Shown here piece by piece: positions 27,301 through 36,492 of a stretch of DNA of 64,000 nt (positions within the stretch are counted from its first letter, which is position 1; the number at the start of each line of letters is the position of its first letter). The DNA comes from a virus. The translations under genes were made by a program, and so were the position numbers. Location: positions 1 through 64,000 of IMG/VR virus record IMGVR_UViG_3300008110_000046. One strand, written 5' to 3'. The notes beneath the pieces were generated by a model. It saw only the letters and a list, made by a program, of their open reading frames with translations, ran no database searches and was not told the DNA's origin.

Positions 27301-30300
27301 AATTTCATCAGTTGTTGCGTTGACAACTTGTGTAACTAAACCACTGACTGCCACTGTTGTTTCCTGTGGGTTAAATGTAATTGCACGGCTTGGGAACGGA
27401 TCAGTAACTACCATTTCTGAATCGTTGTTTACTGCAAGTACGTTCATAGAATATGTAGCGTGTTCTAACACTTCAAATCTATGATATACACCAGTACCAA
27501 GTGCTGTCAAGTTGACCATGTATTGGAAGTTTCCTGTATCACCGCTACCACCACGCAGTGCTTCAGCAGGGTTAGTATGTAGCGTAATATCGTTTGCTCC
27601 TAAAACGTTTACATAGTAAACTCTGTTGGCTGTTAGACCACCAATAGCAGTTTGAGGTAGACCAGATACGTAAGAATCATAATCACTTGAAGCTGCCTGT
27701 GAAGCACCGCCAAGTGCATCAATTCTATAAATTACTGCATCACCGTTACGTAGACCGTGTGCGGCTGTAAAGTTAATAACATTATCTGCAAGAATAACAC
27801 GAGCTGCCAAAGAACCGTCAAAGTAAATTGTTCTACGTGGAATTGTATTAGATACACGTATTACATCTCCACCTCTATAGCTGGTTAAGAAACGTGTGCT
27901 ATAACTTGGCAATGATGGGCATACAATCCAGCTGACACTATAACGAGCACTATCATTAATTGGTGCTTGACCTGTATTAGCTGTACCAGATCTTGTACCA
28001 CTTACGGACATGTAATATGAATTTCTGTATAGTACAACGTCACCATAGTAGTAACTATCTGATGTGTTCCACTCGCCTTTGAAAGTTGTACCAGTTAAAG
28101 TTGGGTTAGTAACTTTAAATTGGTGAACTGATCCAGTTCCTACACCTAAAATATCCGCACGGTCAGTGTTGGTATAAGCACCTACCCATGTATTGTGTAG
28201 AGAGAATTGGTTTGCTGCCTGTCCAGCTGCCGCGCCACCTGCAACTGAGCCAAATAGTGTATTAGAAACGAAGTATTGGCGTCCATTGATTAGACCATTA
28301 ATCTGCGTTCCACCTGCCCATACTTGGTAAACAACGCGGTCACCAGTGGTAAAGCCATGATTGTTAAACACGATACGATCTGAAGCTGCCAAGGCTGCTG
28401 CCGATGAACTACCGTTAACAACAATGTCACGTGCAACAACTGTGCCTAGTCCAACTCCTAAACTATCACCTGCAACTTGAGCAGTGGTTAATGTATGGCT
28501 ACCTGCACTACCATTACTGCTATAACGTGTGATAGCAATACCAGCCAATGCGTTTGCTTTGGTTGTGGCCAATTGGAAAGCATTTAATTCTTTGCTGATC
28601 ACGTAGTAAACTGTTGCATCGGTTAATTTAACATAGCTGTCATAAACACCAGTAGCACTGTCACCAATAGCGTATGTTAATGCGCCTTTGCTATATGTTA
28701 CGGCAGTACCTGTAGCTAGACCATGGTTAGGAATATAAATTATACCGTCTGTCAAATTCATTTGATCTTGAGGATCAAACTTAAATTGACGCTGAGCGAT
28801 AGTAGAACTAGCAGTAAATGACATGCTGGTTGTAGTTGGCAAACTTGAGATTGTATATCCGCCATCTAGTGTACCAGTTGAACTAGTATCTTCAAAACTA
28901 TGTGTTGGAACTGAAGTTGTAGTCAACCCTGCCAATGGAACAGCATTATAGAACTGGCGGAAAGTAAAGTTAGCGGCAGTACCAACAGCAGTGATGTCAA
29001 TTGGATATGCCGCGTAAGCCAATGCTGGGCTTAGTGCTAATGCGAATGTATTGTTGTCAATAACGATCACATAGTAAATGGTTGTTGCGGACCAACCAGT
29101 AACTGCACCACCAGTTGACAGTGCTGTTAGCAATACTGTTTCAGCTGTTCTAAAACCGTGATTTGTAAATGTCCAAGTATCAGTTGTTGCATTTGCACTA
29201 CCAAAAGCAACGTTGAATGTACGTGGCAATGTTTGTGTTGTTGTGAACAACTGGAATGTACCATATAGTTTTTCAACTACTTGGCCATCCTCATAAGCTG
29301 CCGCAGTAGTACTGTTTTGAGCACGAGTTACATTTATGGTAAATGGATTACTTGCACCAGTAATGGTTCCAACAATCATAACTTCGTTACCAACACGTAT
29401 ATAATCACCTTGAGCCAAGTTTGTTGTAGCTGTAATCTGTAGTGCAGTTGCACTTGCTGTACATGCGTACAATGTTCCTGGAACAGCCAAAGGAAGATCT
29501 TGTACTACGTTTTTAACAATGTATTGATTATTATTGATTAAACCAGGGGCACCAGTATATGGGCTACCAATATCTACACCGCCTTGATTTTCATAACGCA
29601 CTAGTGCGTTTTCAACAAAAAGCTGTGATTGTCTAGGAATAATAATTCTATTGCCTTGTGGGTTAGCTACTGCTGTATTGGCAAAACTTTGTGTAGCAGT
29701 AACACCTGCAATGGCAGTAAACTGCACAGTTGGCTGACCTGTTGGAAAAGTACCAACGGAGTACGCTTGTACTTTGAAGATATTATTGGTAATTGGAACC
29801 ATATAATAACTAGATGCATTAGTCATACCAGTAATTGGTGTTGCCGCTGTATAGGTCATACGTACACGAGGCCAACTACGACCAGAACTATCACTTACTA
29901 AGTCAAATAATGGACCTGGATAGTCATAACCAGTTGGATATGTACCTTGTGTACCAGTACCACCAGTTGTTTGAGTAGCCGCAGTACCGCCATGATTAAT
30001 CAAGTAGAAGCTGTTGCTGTATGGATTTTCTTCAATTCTAAAAGCATAGAATCTACCTGCACCAACTGTTACTGTGCCAGCAAAGTTAATTGGGGCGCCA
30101 TTTGGAGCAGTTGTTAAAGAGAATTCTTTAACAGCGCCAGCAGTATTAGCACTGATTATACTTTCAACATAATACTTTTGATAAGAAGTATATGTATTTG
30201 GCGTATCAATTACTGTAGTTGGTAATGTTGAACCAGTACCATTTTTAATAACAATTGGTGTGTTTTCTTGGATGTAAGATGGTAATGTGTTAAACAATGC

Positions 30301-32403
30301 AATTACACGATCTCGACCAGTACCAGCACCGCCAGTTGTACCAGCCGCAGTAAAGTTAGCAATGGTAAATCCTGGATGGAACGCATAAACACCGCCTGCA
30401 GCCGTATTAGATGTTGTAAAGTTTAACTTAGTTGCTCCAACACCAGTTGAATATGGAGTTGCACCAGCTGTGCCGTTTTCAGTTGTGTATACGTCAAATT
30501 GGTCTCTGTTTACAACGCTGACGAAATAGACTTGTCCTTCTACTGGAACAGTTGTACCACCAGACCAACTATTACCGCCACCAACAAACATAATTGGTTC
30601 ACCAGTTGTTAAACCGTGATTTTTAATAAAAATTCTATCTGCTGTAATTGCACTTACGTTTTGACGGAACCAATACTTACCAGTGGTTGCTTTCCAATCA
30701 TGGATAGAAGCACGAGTATGGTTGATCATTGGTGAAGTGTGTAGAACAGCACGAGCGCCAACAGTAGTATAAATGTTATAACGATCAAAACTTGTTGTTC
30801 CGTTACCACCACTATCAACTAGAGTATAGGTTTGCGTTGCAGCCTGATTGCTCAATGTACCAGTGTTGTCGGTTGGACCTTCCATTTCAAAAGTATTACC
30901 TGTTGCTGTCCAGTTAGCTGAACGAACAACGTACACACCGTTAAGTGCGGCAACACCCATACCAGCAAGGGTAATTTGTTGACTTGGAACAATACCTAAC
31001 GCATTAACTGTGTTTAAACCGTTAAGTGTTACAACAACAGTTGCAGATCCGCTTGTGGCAGCAATAGTTGAGATTTTATCTTCAATTCTGTCACCGCGTT
31101 TGAAAAGAGCAAAATCATGATTACCAGAACCACGACCGTTAAATGAAATTAAGTTTGTGCCTGCATAAGCATCTTTAGGATTAGATGTTAAACGTAATGT
31201 GTCTTTTGTTAACACTACAGCAAACATCATACCAGAGTTGGTGGTAGCCCATGTTGGAATTGTACCGCTGCCTAATGGGAAATCGTTTCCACTGATAGCG
31301 TCAATACTAGGTGTTGCACCGCCGCTACTTACACCAACGTATGCTACTGGGTCACCAGTAATTAATCCGTGATTTGGAATAGTAACAACGCTTGTGCCAG
31401 TATCAATACCGCCTACCGCCGCAATAGTGCGACGAATTGTGCCATCATGATATGGTTCAAAAATGTTAAAGTTACCAGTGGCTAAACTGATAGAGCTACG
31501 ATCTTCAACTTGTCCACCGTTAACAACACTACGTGGATCAAATGAAATTGCATTTTTACTTAAACTGTTAACTAGGGCAAATGTAGCACCAACTTTAAAA
31601 CCGTGATCAAAAGTGGTTCTTGCTGTTAATGTTGTTGAGCCGTCAGTGGTAATTGTTCCAGTGATATTAGAAGCTGTGTTATCTAATTGAATATTTGAAC
31701 CTACATAGAAACGACCAGTTGTGATTGTTGTATATGAAGTAAAGATACTAACTGGGTTAGTAACCGTACCTTGTAGTTGTACAGCTCTTGCTTCAAATGT
31801 AAACACATAATCTGTTGTACGTTTGACAACAAATGTTCCCTCAGCAGTTACGCTGTCAACTCCACGAACGTCAATTGGTGTACCTGTACTAATACCATGA
31901 GGACTTGAAGTAGTAACAGAAATTAAACTTGTGCCGTTAACAGTAACATCAACAACGTTACTTAATGGAACGTCACCTGCTAATGAGTGGAAAGCTGGGA
32001 CTTCGTTTTGACGCTCTAAGGTTTCCCATTTTGAGCTCTGTAAGCCATATTCAAAGTCAGTGTCAATTAATGTATTTGGTTGTGAAACGCGAAGTTTTGA
32101 AACAGGATCTGTCAAAAATTCTGCGGGTTGGAAAGGCACAGTGTCTCTCTCAATAAAGACCTGTACTTGATCGCTGGCGCTCATTGCCGCGCAATCATAC
32201 TCTAATATGTATGATGTAGTATCAGTAGCTGGATTGTATGACCAACTACTTACGCCTTTATTTCCATCGGCGAAGTTGTAAAGAATAATGTTGCGTGTCA
32301 CGTTTGTAATCAGCAACACTCTCTTTAGAGGCACATTACCTTCAACAGTGATTGTATCTGTTGTTGGACTAAATGTGTAGTCGAAAATCAGTGATTTTGC
32401 CAT
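24400..32403 (-). CDS. Giant repeat-containing tail/fibre protein (2667 aa)
   Basis: At 8 kb this is the largest gene in the window. It is beta-rich and Thr/Gly/Asn-rich, as in phage fibres. The body carries recurrent motifs of the type HG(L/F)xTGxxVxY followed about 30 residues later by YYV or YFV (for example NHGLATGTAVTYS, AAHGLRNGDAVIYR, PAHGLQTGTKVYYS), at roughly residues 168, 268, 348, 600, 1086, 1224, 1351, 1549, 1706 and 1904. Around residues 1925-2230 is a helical segment with two CERD(L/V) motifs. The C-terminal ~350 residues look globular. It has a late box and AAGGG upstream. Host adhesion is likely but the exact place on the virion is not shown. Confidence 0.85.
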   Translation of the reverse strand: MAKSLIFDYTFSPTTDTITVEGNVPLKRVLLITNVTRNIILYNFADGNKGVSSWSYNPATDTTSYILEYDCAAMSASDQVQVFIERDTVPFQPAEFLTDPVSKLRVSQPNTLIDTDFEYGLQSSKWETLERQNEVPAFHSLAGDVPLSNVVDVTVNGTSLISVTTSSPHGISTGTPIDVRGVDSVTAEGTFVVKRTTDYVFTFEARAVQLQGTVTNPVSIFTSYTTITTGRFYVGSNIQLDNTASNITGTITTDGSTTLTARTTFDHGFKVGATFALVNSLSKNAISFDPRSVVNGGQVEDRSSISLATGNFNIFEPYHDGTIRRTIAAVGGIDTGTSVVTIPNHGLITGDPVAYVGVSSGGATPSIDAISGNDFPLGSGTIPTWATTNSGMMFAVVLTKDTLRLTSNPKDAYAGTNLISFNGRGSGNHDFALFKRGDRIEDKISTIAATSGSATVVVTLNGLNTVNALGIVPSQQITLAGMGVAALNGVYVVRSANWTATGNTFEMEGPTDNTGTLSNQAATQTYTLVDSGGNGTTSFDRYNIYTTVGARAVLHTSPMINHTRASIHDWKATTGKYWFRQNVSAITADRIFIKNHGLTTGEPIMFVGGGNSWSGGTTVPVEGQVYFVSVVNRDQFDVYTTENGTAGATPYSTGVGATKLNFTTSNTAAGGVYAFHPGFTIANFTAAGTTGGAGTGRDRVIALFNTLPSYIQENTPIVIKNGTGSTLPTTVIDTPNTYTSYQKYYVESIISANTAGAVKEFSLTTAPNGAPINFAGTVTVGAGRFYAFRIEENPYSNSFYLINHGGTAATQTTGGTGTQGTYPTGYDYPGPLFDLVSDSSGRSWPRVRMTYTAATPITGMTNASSYYMVPITNNIFKVQAYSVGTFPTGQPTVQFTAIAGVTATQSFANTAVANPQGNRIIIPRQSQLFVENALVRYENQGGVDIGSPYTGAPGLINNNQYIVKNVVQDLPLAVPGTLYACTASATALQITATTNLAQGDYIRVGNEVMIVGTITGASNPFTINVTRAQNSTTAAAYEDGQVVEKLYGTFQLFTTTQTLPRTFNVAFGSANATTDTWTFTNHGFRTAETVLLTALSTGGAVTGWSATTIYYVIVIDNNTFALALSPALAYAAYPIDITAVGTAANFTFRQFYNAVPLAGLTTTSVPTHSFEDTSSTGTLDGGYTISSLPTTTSMSFTASSTIAQRQFKFDPQDQMNLTDGIIYIPNHGLATGTAVTYSKGALTYAIGDSATGVYDSYVKLTDATVYYVISKELNAFQLATTKANALAGIAITRYSSNGSAGSHTLTTAQVAGDSLGVGLGTVVARDIVVNGSSSAAALAASDRIVFNNHGFTTGDRVVYQVWAGGTQINGLINGRQYFVSNTLFGSVAGGAAAGQAANQFSLHNTWVGAYTNTDRADILGVGTGSVHQFKVTNPTLTGTTFKGEWNTSDSYYYGDVVLYRNSYYMSVSGTRSGTANTGQAPINDSARYSVSWIVCPSLPSYSTRFLTSYRGGDVIRVSNTIPRRTIYFDGSLAARVILADNVINFTAAHGLRNGDAVIYRIDALGGASQAASSDYDSYVSGLPQTAIGGLTANRVYYVNVLGANDITLHTNPAEALRGGSGDTGNFQYMVNLTALGTGVYHRFEVLEHATYSMNVLAVNNDSEMVVTDPFPSRAITFNPQETTVAVSGLVTQVVNATTDEITLPAHGLQTGTKVYYSIGPANSGTIVGNLTDGATYYVIRVNDDTIRLADNLANALKAVHRDITNTGSGFNHYLVAATAAGSSWIRYNTTGDITSGTSFTGTAFFTGQVDGNIRDGVLTALPIINETQLYVRPDCMNVHRPFDGGVEINASRGPNVSIVRQTRKYFRYQSGKGLQYSTGINFSPSIDVSRITHDGSTYATVVTRRPHKLLTGNKIIVENVGSTSEYEAVKCERDLGYLLLGAGFDVALGTNYNSIFLGIAEVNSLEISEGVKRNITNARNATAALAGVSASAAATTRSNTFWNEVLDIINNGRSAADALSYNDPTNASSSQLAAKARLVNNRDFMAREVEKWVEQNYPLYNHDTAKCERDVKYAINAIVYDILYGGNSATYDQAKFFFYGFSNQGATISPDHRVQTVAAYGRLKTIIGQILAGTTVTKSTGNLLTQDTTGSNANAGEITKAQDLVQITADVVGATSVTQALSLLPATRTEPSVVWADAEFQTAKTAIDTNSASIIANIVRGAPYTQPLSGPNFVVANVIDDFTFRYITNGIPYDLAPRGFPNLFVAGWQDAVVRSGMFDDQNGMFWEYDGKSLHCVRRNSTKQLGGFLNVTNKSNVVNGTNTNFTKQLEIGNNIVIRGMSYRVNKVVSDTQIQVTPAYRGTTRNNVVGTLTQDLRIPQSEWSLDKCDGTGRSGMVLNINRMQMTYMDYSWYGAGKVRFGFKGTDGVVMYVHEFIHNNKETEAYLRSGNLPARYEIKNGNAPSYAPSLYHWGASVIMDGVFEDDKAYLFTVASGSGGSDTISIPQALVGTNVPILSLRLAPSVDNSLVGALGERDIINRMSINLQQVGLVVGNSNNKPASVKLILNAALSQQAYFANYGAPSLTQVIKHTGQTTDTVNGGVTIYEFRAAVNSPVTADLSEIAEIGNSILGGDYVYPNGPDIITVCIVPTDTSAATTVTARISWKESQA

Positions 32404-32428
32404 TTTAAGTTACCCTTTTAAGTTCTAA

Positions 32429-32436
32429 TATTTATC
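32429..32436 (-). promoter_or_regulatory. Late promoter box GATAAATA for 2667-aa gene
   Basis: Minus-strand GATAAATA lies about 25 nt before the ATG. The short leader after it carries AAAAGGGT as a ribosome-binding site. Confidence 0.6.
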
Positions 32437-32441
32437 TATGC

Positions 32442-35400
32442 TTACGCCAACGCAATACTAAACGCCACACTTAGCGAGTTAATACTTTGATCCACATAAG
32501 TTTTTACAGCCTGTTCTGTTGGAACAGCTAAGTTTGAATTTCCGCTTAATGTTCCATCAGCAGAAAATTCGTTAATTTGTTCTCCAATCTGCGCACCAAT
32601 ACTACCTAGTCGCAAACTTGTCAAACCGCTTAAGTCAAACGCATTAGCGTTCAATGTTGCACGACCTGTTGCTTGATCAACTTTGAAGAAGTCGCCTACC
32701 CTAAAGTTACCGTCTTGATCCGTACTTACGTAGAACACACGTCCTGGTAAGTTTTCAACAATTTCGTTAACTTGTAATGTTGGCGAAAGTTGTGTAGGAT
32801 ATGCAGTTGATCTTCCTCCACTACCAATAGCCAAGAAATCATGACCAGTTAAACGAACCTTACTATACTTTGTTCTAACAGTGACTCCTGTTCCCTCTGC
32901 ACTTGCTAAGAGCTTTTCAGTGGTCAATGTTAATATTGCAAATCCTGCTGGTTTATATCCAGTAGCAGCCGCAGTATAGTCAACAGCTTGAATAACGTAT
33001 GTTCCGCCTGCACTAGCAATGCTCAAACTTGCGCCTGCAACAGGTTCAGCAGTTAGTCCTGAAACTACTACTAGGAATCCTTTTTGTCCAGTAACTCCAC
33101 CAGTAACAATTGACGCTTGAACCGCAGTAGCAGTTCCAGTGATAGTCTGTCCAGCACTAAATGTACCACTGTTTACTTTAACGTATAATACGCCTGCGCT
33201 TGGTTGTGAACTTAGGATTGTTGCACTACCAGTTGGACTCGTTAATGTCTCTCCAGTATTGAATACACCAGTTGAACTAGCATAAGTGATTAGTTCTCCG
33301 TATAATGTTCCAGTAATAGCTGTTTCGCTGGCATCAAAACCGCCTGCAATACAACCATATGTTCCATAACTGTTATTACCGTTCAATGAACGAATCTGTC
33401 CGCCTGTACTTGCCGCATATCCATATGTACAGAAATATGTAAAGCAAGAAACAACTTCAGCTTTTCCAGTATTTGAACACCAAATACCAATTCCACCGTC
33501 ATTGTTCATAGTATATCCGTGGAAAACAATCGATCTATAACCAGTGGCATGAACTGCTCCATTTACAACTGCGCCAATACCGCCCACTGAGAAACATGAA
33601 CATTCTAGTACATACGGAGACTTAGTTGTGATTGGACTTGCAGGATTCAACGCCACAAATACTCCTCCTGGAGTTGAAGTATCAACGTCGCCTGGAGTTC
33701 CAACTAAAAATCCATTTAATCCTTGCATTGTTATTTTTTGCAACAATGAGCCATTACTCATTAAGAACATAGTTTGAGTTTCGTCGCCAACTTGTGGTTC
33801 AACAATAACACTTCTTAAACTATCTCCGACAATATACACATTGGCAGGGATGATAATAGGAAGATCTTCTGTGTATGTTCCACTCTTAACAAAAATAGTT
33901 GCTGGACCAGTTACTGTTGTACAGGCATATTTGATTGTTGCAAACGCACGATTAATGCTCTTTCCGTCGTTGCCATTATTTCCTTCTGGTGTAACATAAT
34001 AAACTTGTCCAGTTACATTATTGTTTTCCCAAGCAGGTAGTCCAGCGCCGTTAACTGCTAAAACTTGACCGTTAGTTCCTACTGGAATACGTTCAACTGC
34101 ACCACCTGAACCTTTACGTAGTAAGTCACCTGCGGTAGTCAAGATTGGGGTCACATCACCTGTTTGTGCTACCAAATTCCATTTTGTTGGATTTGTAGTT
34201 GGGGTGTTACCAATGTTGTTAGCACTGATGCTGATCCATGTGCTACCCAAGTATTCTACTGTGTCATCTAATTCATATTCTGTTCCAGCCGCATAAGTTC
34301 CCTTCCAGAACATACCAGCAGCCAACAAACTCCAATATGTAGCATTTGGTGGTTCAACTCCACCGCCGTTGTTTGAAGTATGTGCAAGAATACAAATGTA
34401 ACTACGTGCGCCATATCTTACAATATCGCCTGCTAGATAAGCAGTACCATTTGTATAAGTTGGATTTGGTGCTAGTCTAACCCCGTCAACGTACAATGTA
34501 AAGAAACTGGTATTAGTTGGTAAATTGCCAGATCCTTCTGCGGTTGCAATATATAATTTTGCACCGTACTTAACTACTTCACCAACTTTATAAGTTGTTC
34601 CTCCAGCATAATCGCCTGCAAAACTAAAACCTGTAGTAAACGGATCCCAGTTAGCTGTATTAGTTGGCGTAACACCAGTTGTATTAACTTTGGCAGCATA
34701 GATACTACCACCATAATTTACTAACTCACCTGGCTTATATGCTGTAGCACCACTATAAACACCTGCGTAAGTATAGCCTTTGGTTAATACGTCCCAGTTT
34801 GCTGTTACTGTTGGCAAATTGCCAGTAGTGTTTCCTTTAGCTACATAGCTGTAACCACCATACTGTACAATGTCACCTTTAACGTATGCAGTTGCTCCGC
34901 TATACGCACCTAGTGATTGTAGGCCGCTGACCATCGTATCCCAGTTGGCTGTATCAGATGGTAAATTGCCTGTTGTATCTTGTTTTGCTACAAATGCGCT
35001 TGCACCGTATGTAACAATGTCGCCCTTCTTATAAAGAGTTGCGCCATTATAAATTCCTTTATAAACGACACCTTGTGTAATTACTGTAAAATAATTTGTG
35101 TCTGTTGGAAGATTACCTGTGGTAGTTACGGAAGCAACGTAAGTGTTAGCACCATAAGAAACAACATCACCTGGTTGATAAGTTGCGCCGTTATCGTATG
35201 TACCTTCAAATTGCAAACCAGTTGCAAACATTGTAAATTTAACTGTGTCAAATGTTACGGTACTGGTATGATGCGTGTTACAAATATAAACTTGCCCACC
35301 ATAGCTAACCATATCGTTTAGCTTGTAACGAGTAGCACTTGCCCATGTTCCTTTGAAAGCAATACCGTCGTTGAATAAGCTCCACTTACTGAAATCATCT

Positions 35401-35729
35401 TCAAGACCTAATGCGGCAGTTGAAGCAGAAGTGTGACTGGTATTTGCAATGTAGCTACGTCCACCATAGTTAACAATATCGTTAACCTTGTAGTATGTAG
35501 CAGTTGCCCAAGTACTTCCCCAAGACTGACCGTCATTCATTAACTGCCATTTGCCAGCAGTTAAATCAGTCTCAAACCCGCCAGTTGCGTCAGAGTCTGC
35601 AATGTGACCTAGCACACAGACGTATGCCTTGCCGCCGTAGCGTACAATATCATCTTTTACGTATGTTGTAGAATTGGTCCATACGTTTTTCCATACGAAA
35701 CGCAATCTACCAAGTTTAAATTCTGCCAT
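32442..35729 (-). CDS. Tail fibre with ten CBM5/12-like repeats and a beta-helix
   Basis: Protein of 1095 aa. Residues ~1-515 hold ten tandem modules of 45-55 residues with the pattern (T/Y)xGxxYxxGDxVxYGGxxY then GNLPT then NW, as in carbohydrate-binding modules of the chitinase type (CBM5/12). A linker of the AGDLLRKGSGGAVERIPVG type follows, then a right-handed beta-helix (YYVTPEGNNGNDG, ATIFVKSGTYTEDLPIIIPA, VYIVGDSLRSVIVEP). The same beta-helix occurs in the 1235- and 1126-aa fibres. I infer a receptor- or glycan-binding fibre. AAAGGA lies before the ATG. Confidence 0.88.
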   Translation of the reverse strand: MAEFKLGRLRFVWKNVWTNSTTYVKDDIVRYGGKAYVCVLGHIADSDATGGFETDLTAGKWQLMNDGQSWGSTWATATYYKVNDIVNYGGRSYIANTSHTSASTAALGLEDDFSKWSLFNDGIAFKGTWASATRYKLNDMVSYGGQVYICNTHHTSTVTFDTVKFTMFATGLQFEGTYDNGATYQPGDVVSYGANTYVASVTTTGNLPTDTNYFTVITQGVVYKGIYNGATLYKKGDIVTYGASAFVAKQDTTGNLPSDTANWDTMVSGLQSLGAYSGATAYVKGDIVQYGGYSYVAKGNTTGNLPTVTANWDVLTKGYTYAGVYSGATAYKPGELVNYGGSIYAAKVNTTGVTPTNTANWDPFTTGFSFAGDYAGGTTYKVGEVVKYGAKLYIATAEGSGNLPTNTSFFTLYVDGVRLAPNPTYTNGTAYLAGDIVRYGARSYICILAHTSNNGGGVEPPNATYWSLLAAGMFWKGTYAAGTEYELDDTVEYLGSTWISISANNIGNTPTTNPTKWNLVAQTGDVTPILTTAGDLLRKGSGGAVERIPVGTNGQVLAVNGAGLPAWENNNVTGQVYYVTPEGNNGNDGKSINRAFATIKYACTTVTGPATIFVKSGTYTEDLPIIIPANVYIVGDSLRSVIVEPQVGDETQTMFLMSNGSLLQKITMQGLNGFLVGTPGDVDTSTPGGVFVALNPASPITTKSPYVLECSCFSVGGIGAVVNGAVHATGYRSIVFHGYTMNNDGGIGIWCSNTGKAEVVSCFTYFCTYGYAASTGGQIRSLNGNNSYGTYGCIAGGFDASETAITGTLYGELITYASSTGVFNTGETLTSPTGSATILSSQPSAGVLYVKVNSGTFSAGQTITGTATAVQASIVTGGVTGQKGFLVVVSGLTAEPVAGASLSIASAGGTYVIQAVDYTAAATGYKPAGFAILTLTTEKLLASAEGTGVTVRTKYSKVRLTGHDFLAIGSGGRSTAYPTQLSPTLQVNEIVENLPGRVFYVSTDQDGNFRVGDFFKVDQATGRATLNANAFDLSGLTSLRLGSIGAQIGEQINEFSADGTLSGNSNLAVPTEQAVKTYVDQSINSLSVAFSIALA
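34200..35720 (-). repeat. Ten tandem CBM5/12-like coding repeats (~141-165 bp)
   Basis: Period is ~47 residues. Modules 4 to 8 are most alike (GDIVTYGAS, GDIVQYGGY, GELVNYGGS with GNLPT and ANWD blocks), which suggests recent duplication; modules 1-3 and 9-10 are more diverged. Confidence 0.8.
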
Positions 35730-35766
35730 TTTCTTTTTCCTTTAAGGTAAATCTTATTAATTTTTA

Positions 35767-35774
35767 TATTTATT
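35767..35774 (-). promoter_or_regulatory. Late promoter box AATAAATA for 1095-aa fibre gene
   Basis: Minus-strand AATAAATA about 37 nt before the ATG; the leader contains AAAGGAAAAAG as the ribosome-binding site. Confidence 0.6.
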
Positions 35775-36138
35775 ACACATCTGAAGGGTAAGTATAGGCC
35801 TTGTTGACTCGTGCAACCAACTCGCCTTGTGCGTTCAAATAATAATAAATGCTTCTGCTATCCCATCTATATTGGTCTGGATTTAGATTAGTATCTGGTC
35901 TAATATGATCTTCATTTCGACCGTCAAAATAGTCTACTCCTACCTCAAACTCTGTAAAATCGTCTTCTGCCAATCCTATATTATTGACAACAATTTCTTC
36001 ATCAACGCCTAATAATTGATCTACTCTAGTAAAATATAAATCACCTTCTTCTGTTCTACGTAGAGCGTAATAATATCTTGGATTATTTGCACCAAGCAGT
36101 GCTGATGTATCCTGATCTCCTACATAATATGTACTCAT
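35773..36138 (-). CDS. Small fibre-cluster protein (121 aa)
   Basis: Function not recognised. It is acidic and Tyr-rich (NPRYYYALRRTEEGDLYFTRVDQL, given as YYYALRRTEEGDLYF) with the pattern VGVDYFDGRNEDH and a C-terminal strand SIYYYLNAQGELVARV. Small proteins of this kind occur among fibre genes in marine T4-like phages. It has an AAGGAG ribosome-binding site and lies in the run between the 112-aa and 1095-aa genes. A fibre-attachment or chaperone role is possible. Confidence 0.75.
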   Translation of the reverse strand: MSTYYVGDQDTSALLGANNPRYYYALRRTEEGDLYFTRVDQLLGVDEEIVVNNIGLAEDDFTEFEVGVDYFDGRNEDHIRPDTNLNPDQYRWDSRSIYYYLNAQGELVARVNKAYTYPSDV

Positions 36139-36150
36139 AATTTCTCCTTA

Positions 36151-36489
36151 TTACGATATTTCTACGTAACTTACAATTGAATCAACTGCATTTGCTACAT
36201 TTGCTATCACATGAACTGCATTATCTGGAGCGACCAATAATCTTTCGCCACCATTGACTGCTCTCAATGTTTGATTAGCAGGTATAATTATATCTTTCAT
36301 GTAATACCCTAAAACTGATGGTACTACACTTGAGTCAGTGACTGTGATACTAACAGTCACTGGATCTGCTGTTTTATTGGCCAAACTCATACCAATCACA
36401 GTTGCTCTTGCTGTAGGAGGCATTGTTATGATTGATGTTGGACTTGTCGCCACATTTGGGGTTATTTTATTTTTAAATGCTGTTGCCAT
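36151..36489 (-). CDS. Small beta-rich fibre-cluster protein (112 aa)
   Basis: Function not recognised. It is composed mainly of beta-strand-like segments (TARATVIGMSLANKTADPVTVSITVTD as blocks ATVIGMSLANKT and VTVSITVTDSS), ending in VANAVDSIVSYVEIS. Its size and layout resemble the 104-aa protein at 44463-44777, which ends DVVNAVISSMAVA. The two may be distant paralogues placed on either side of the two paralogous fibre genes. It starts right after the 1235-aa gene, with AGGATAA before the ATG. Confidence 0.72.
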   Translation of the reverse strand: MATAFKNKITPNVATSPTSIITMPPTARATVIGMSLANKTADPVTVSITVTDSSVVPSVLGYYMKDIIIPANQTLRAVNGGERLLVAPDNAVHVIANVANAVDSIVSYVEIS

Positions 36490-36492
36490 TTT

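Noticed and set aside
34200-35729. CRISPR-like array
   Set aside because: The repeated units are coding and vary gradually; there are no short identical repeats with unique spacers.
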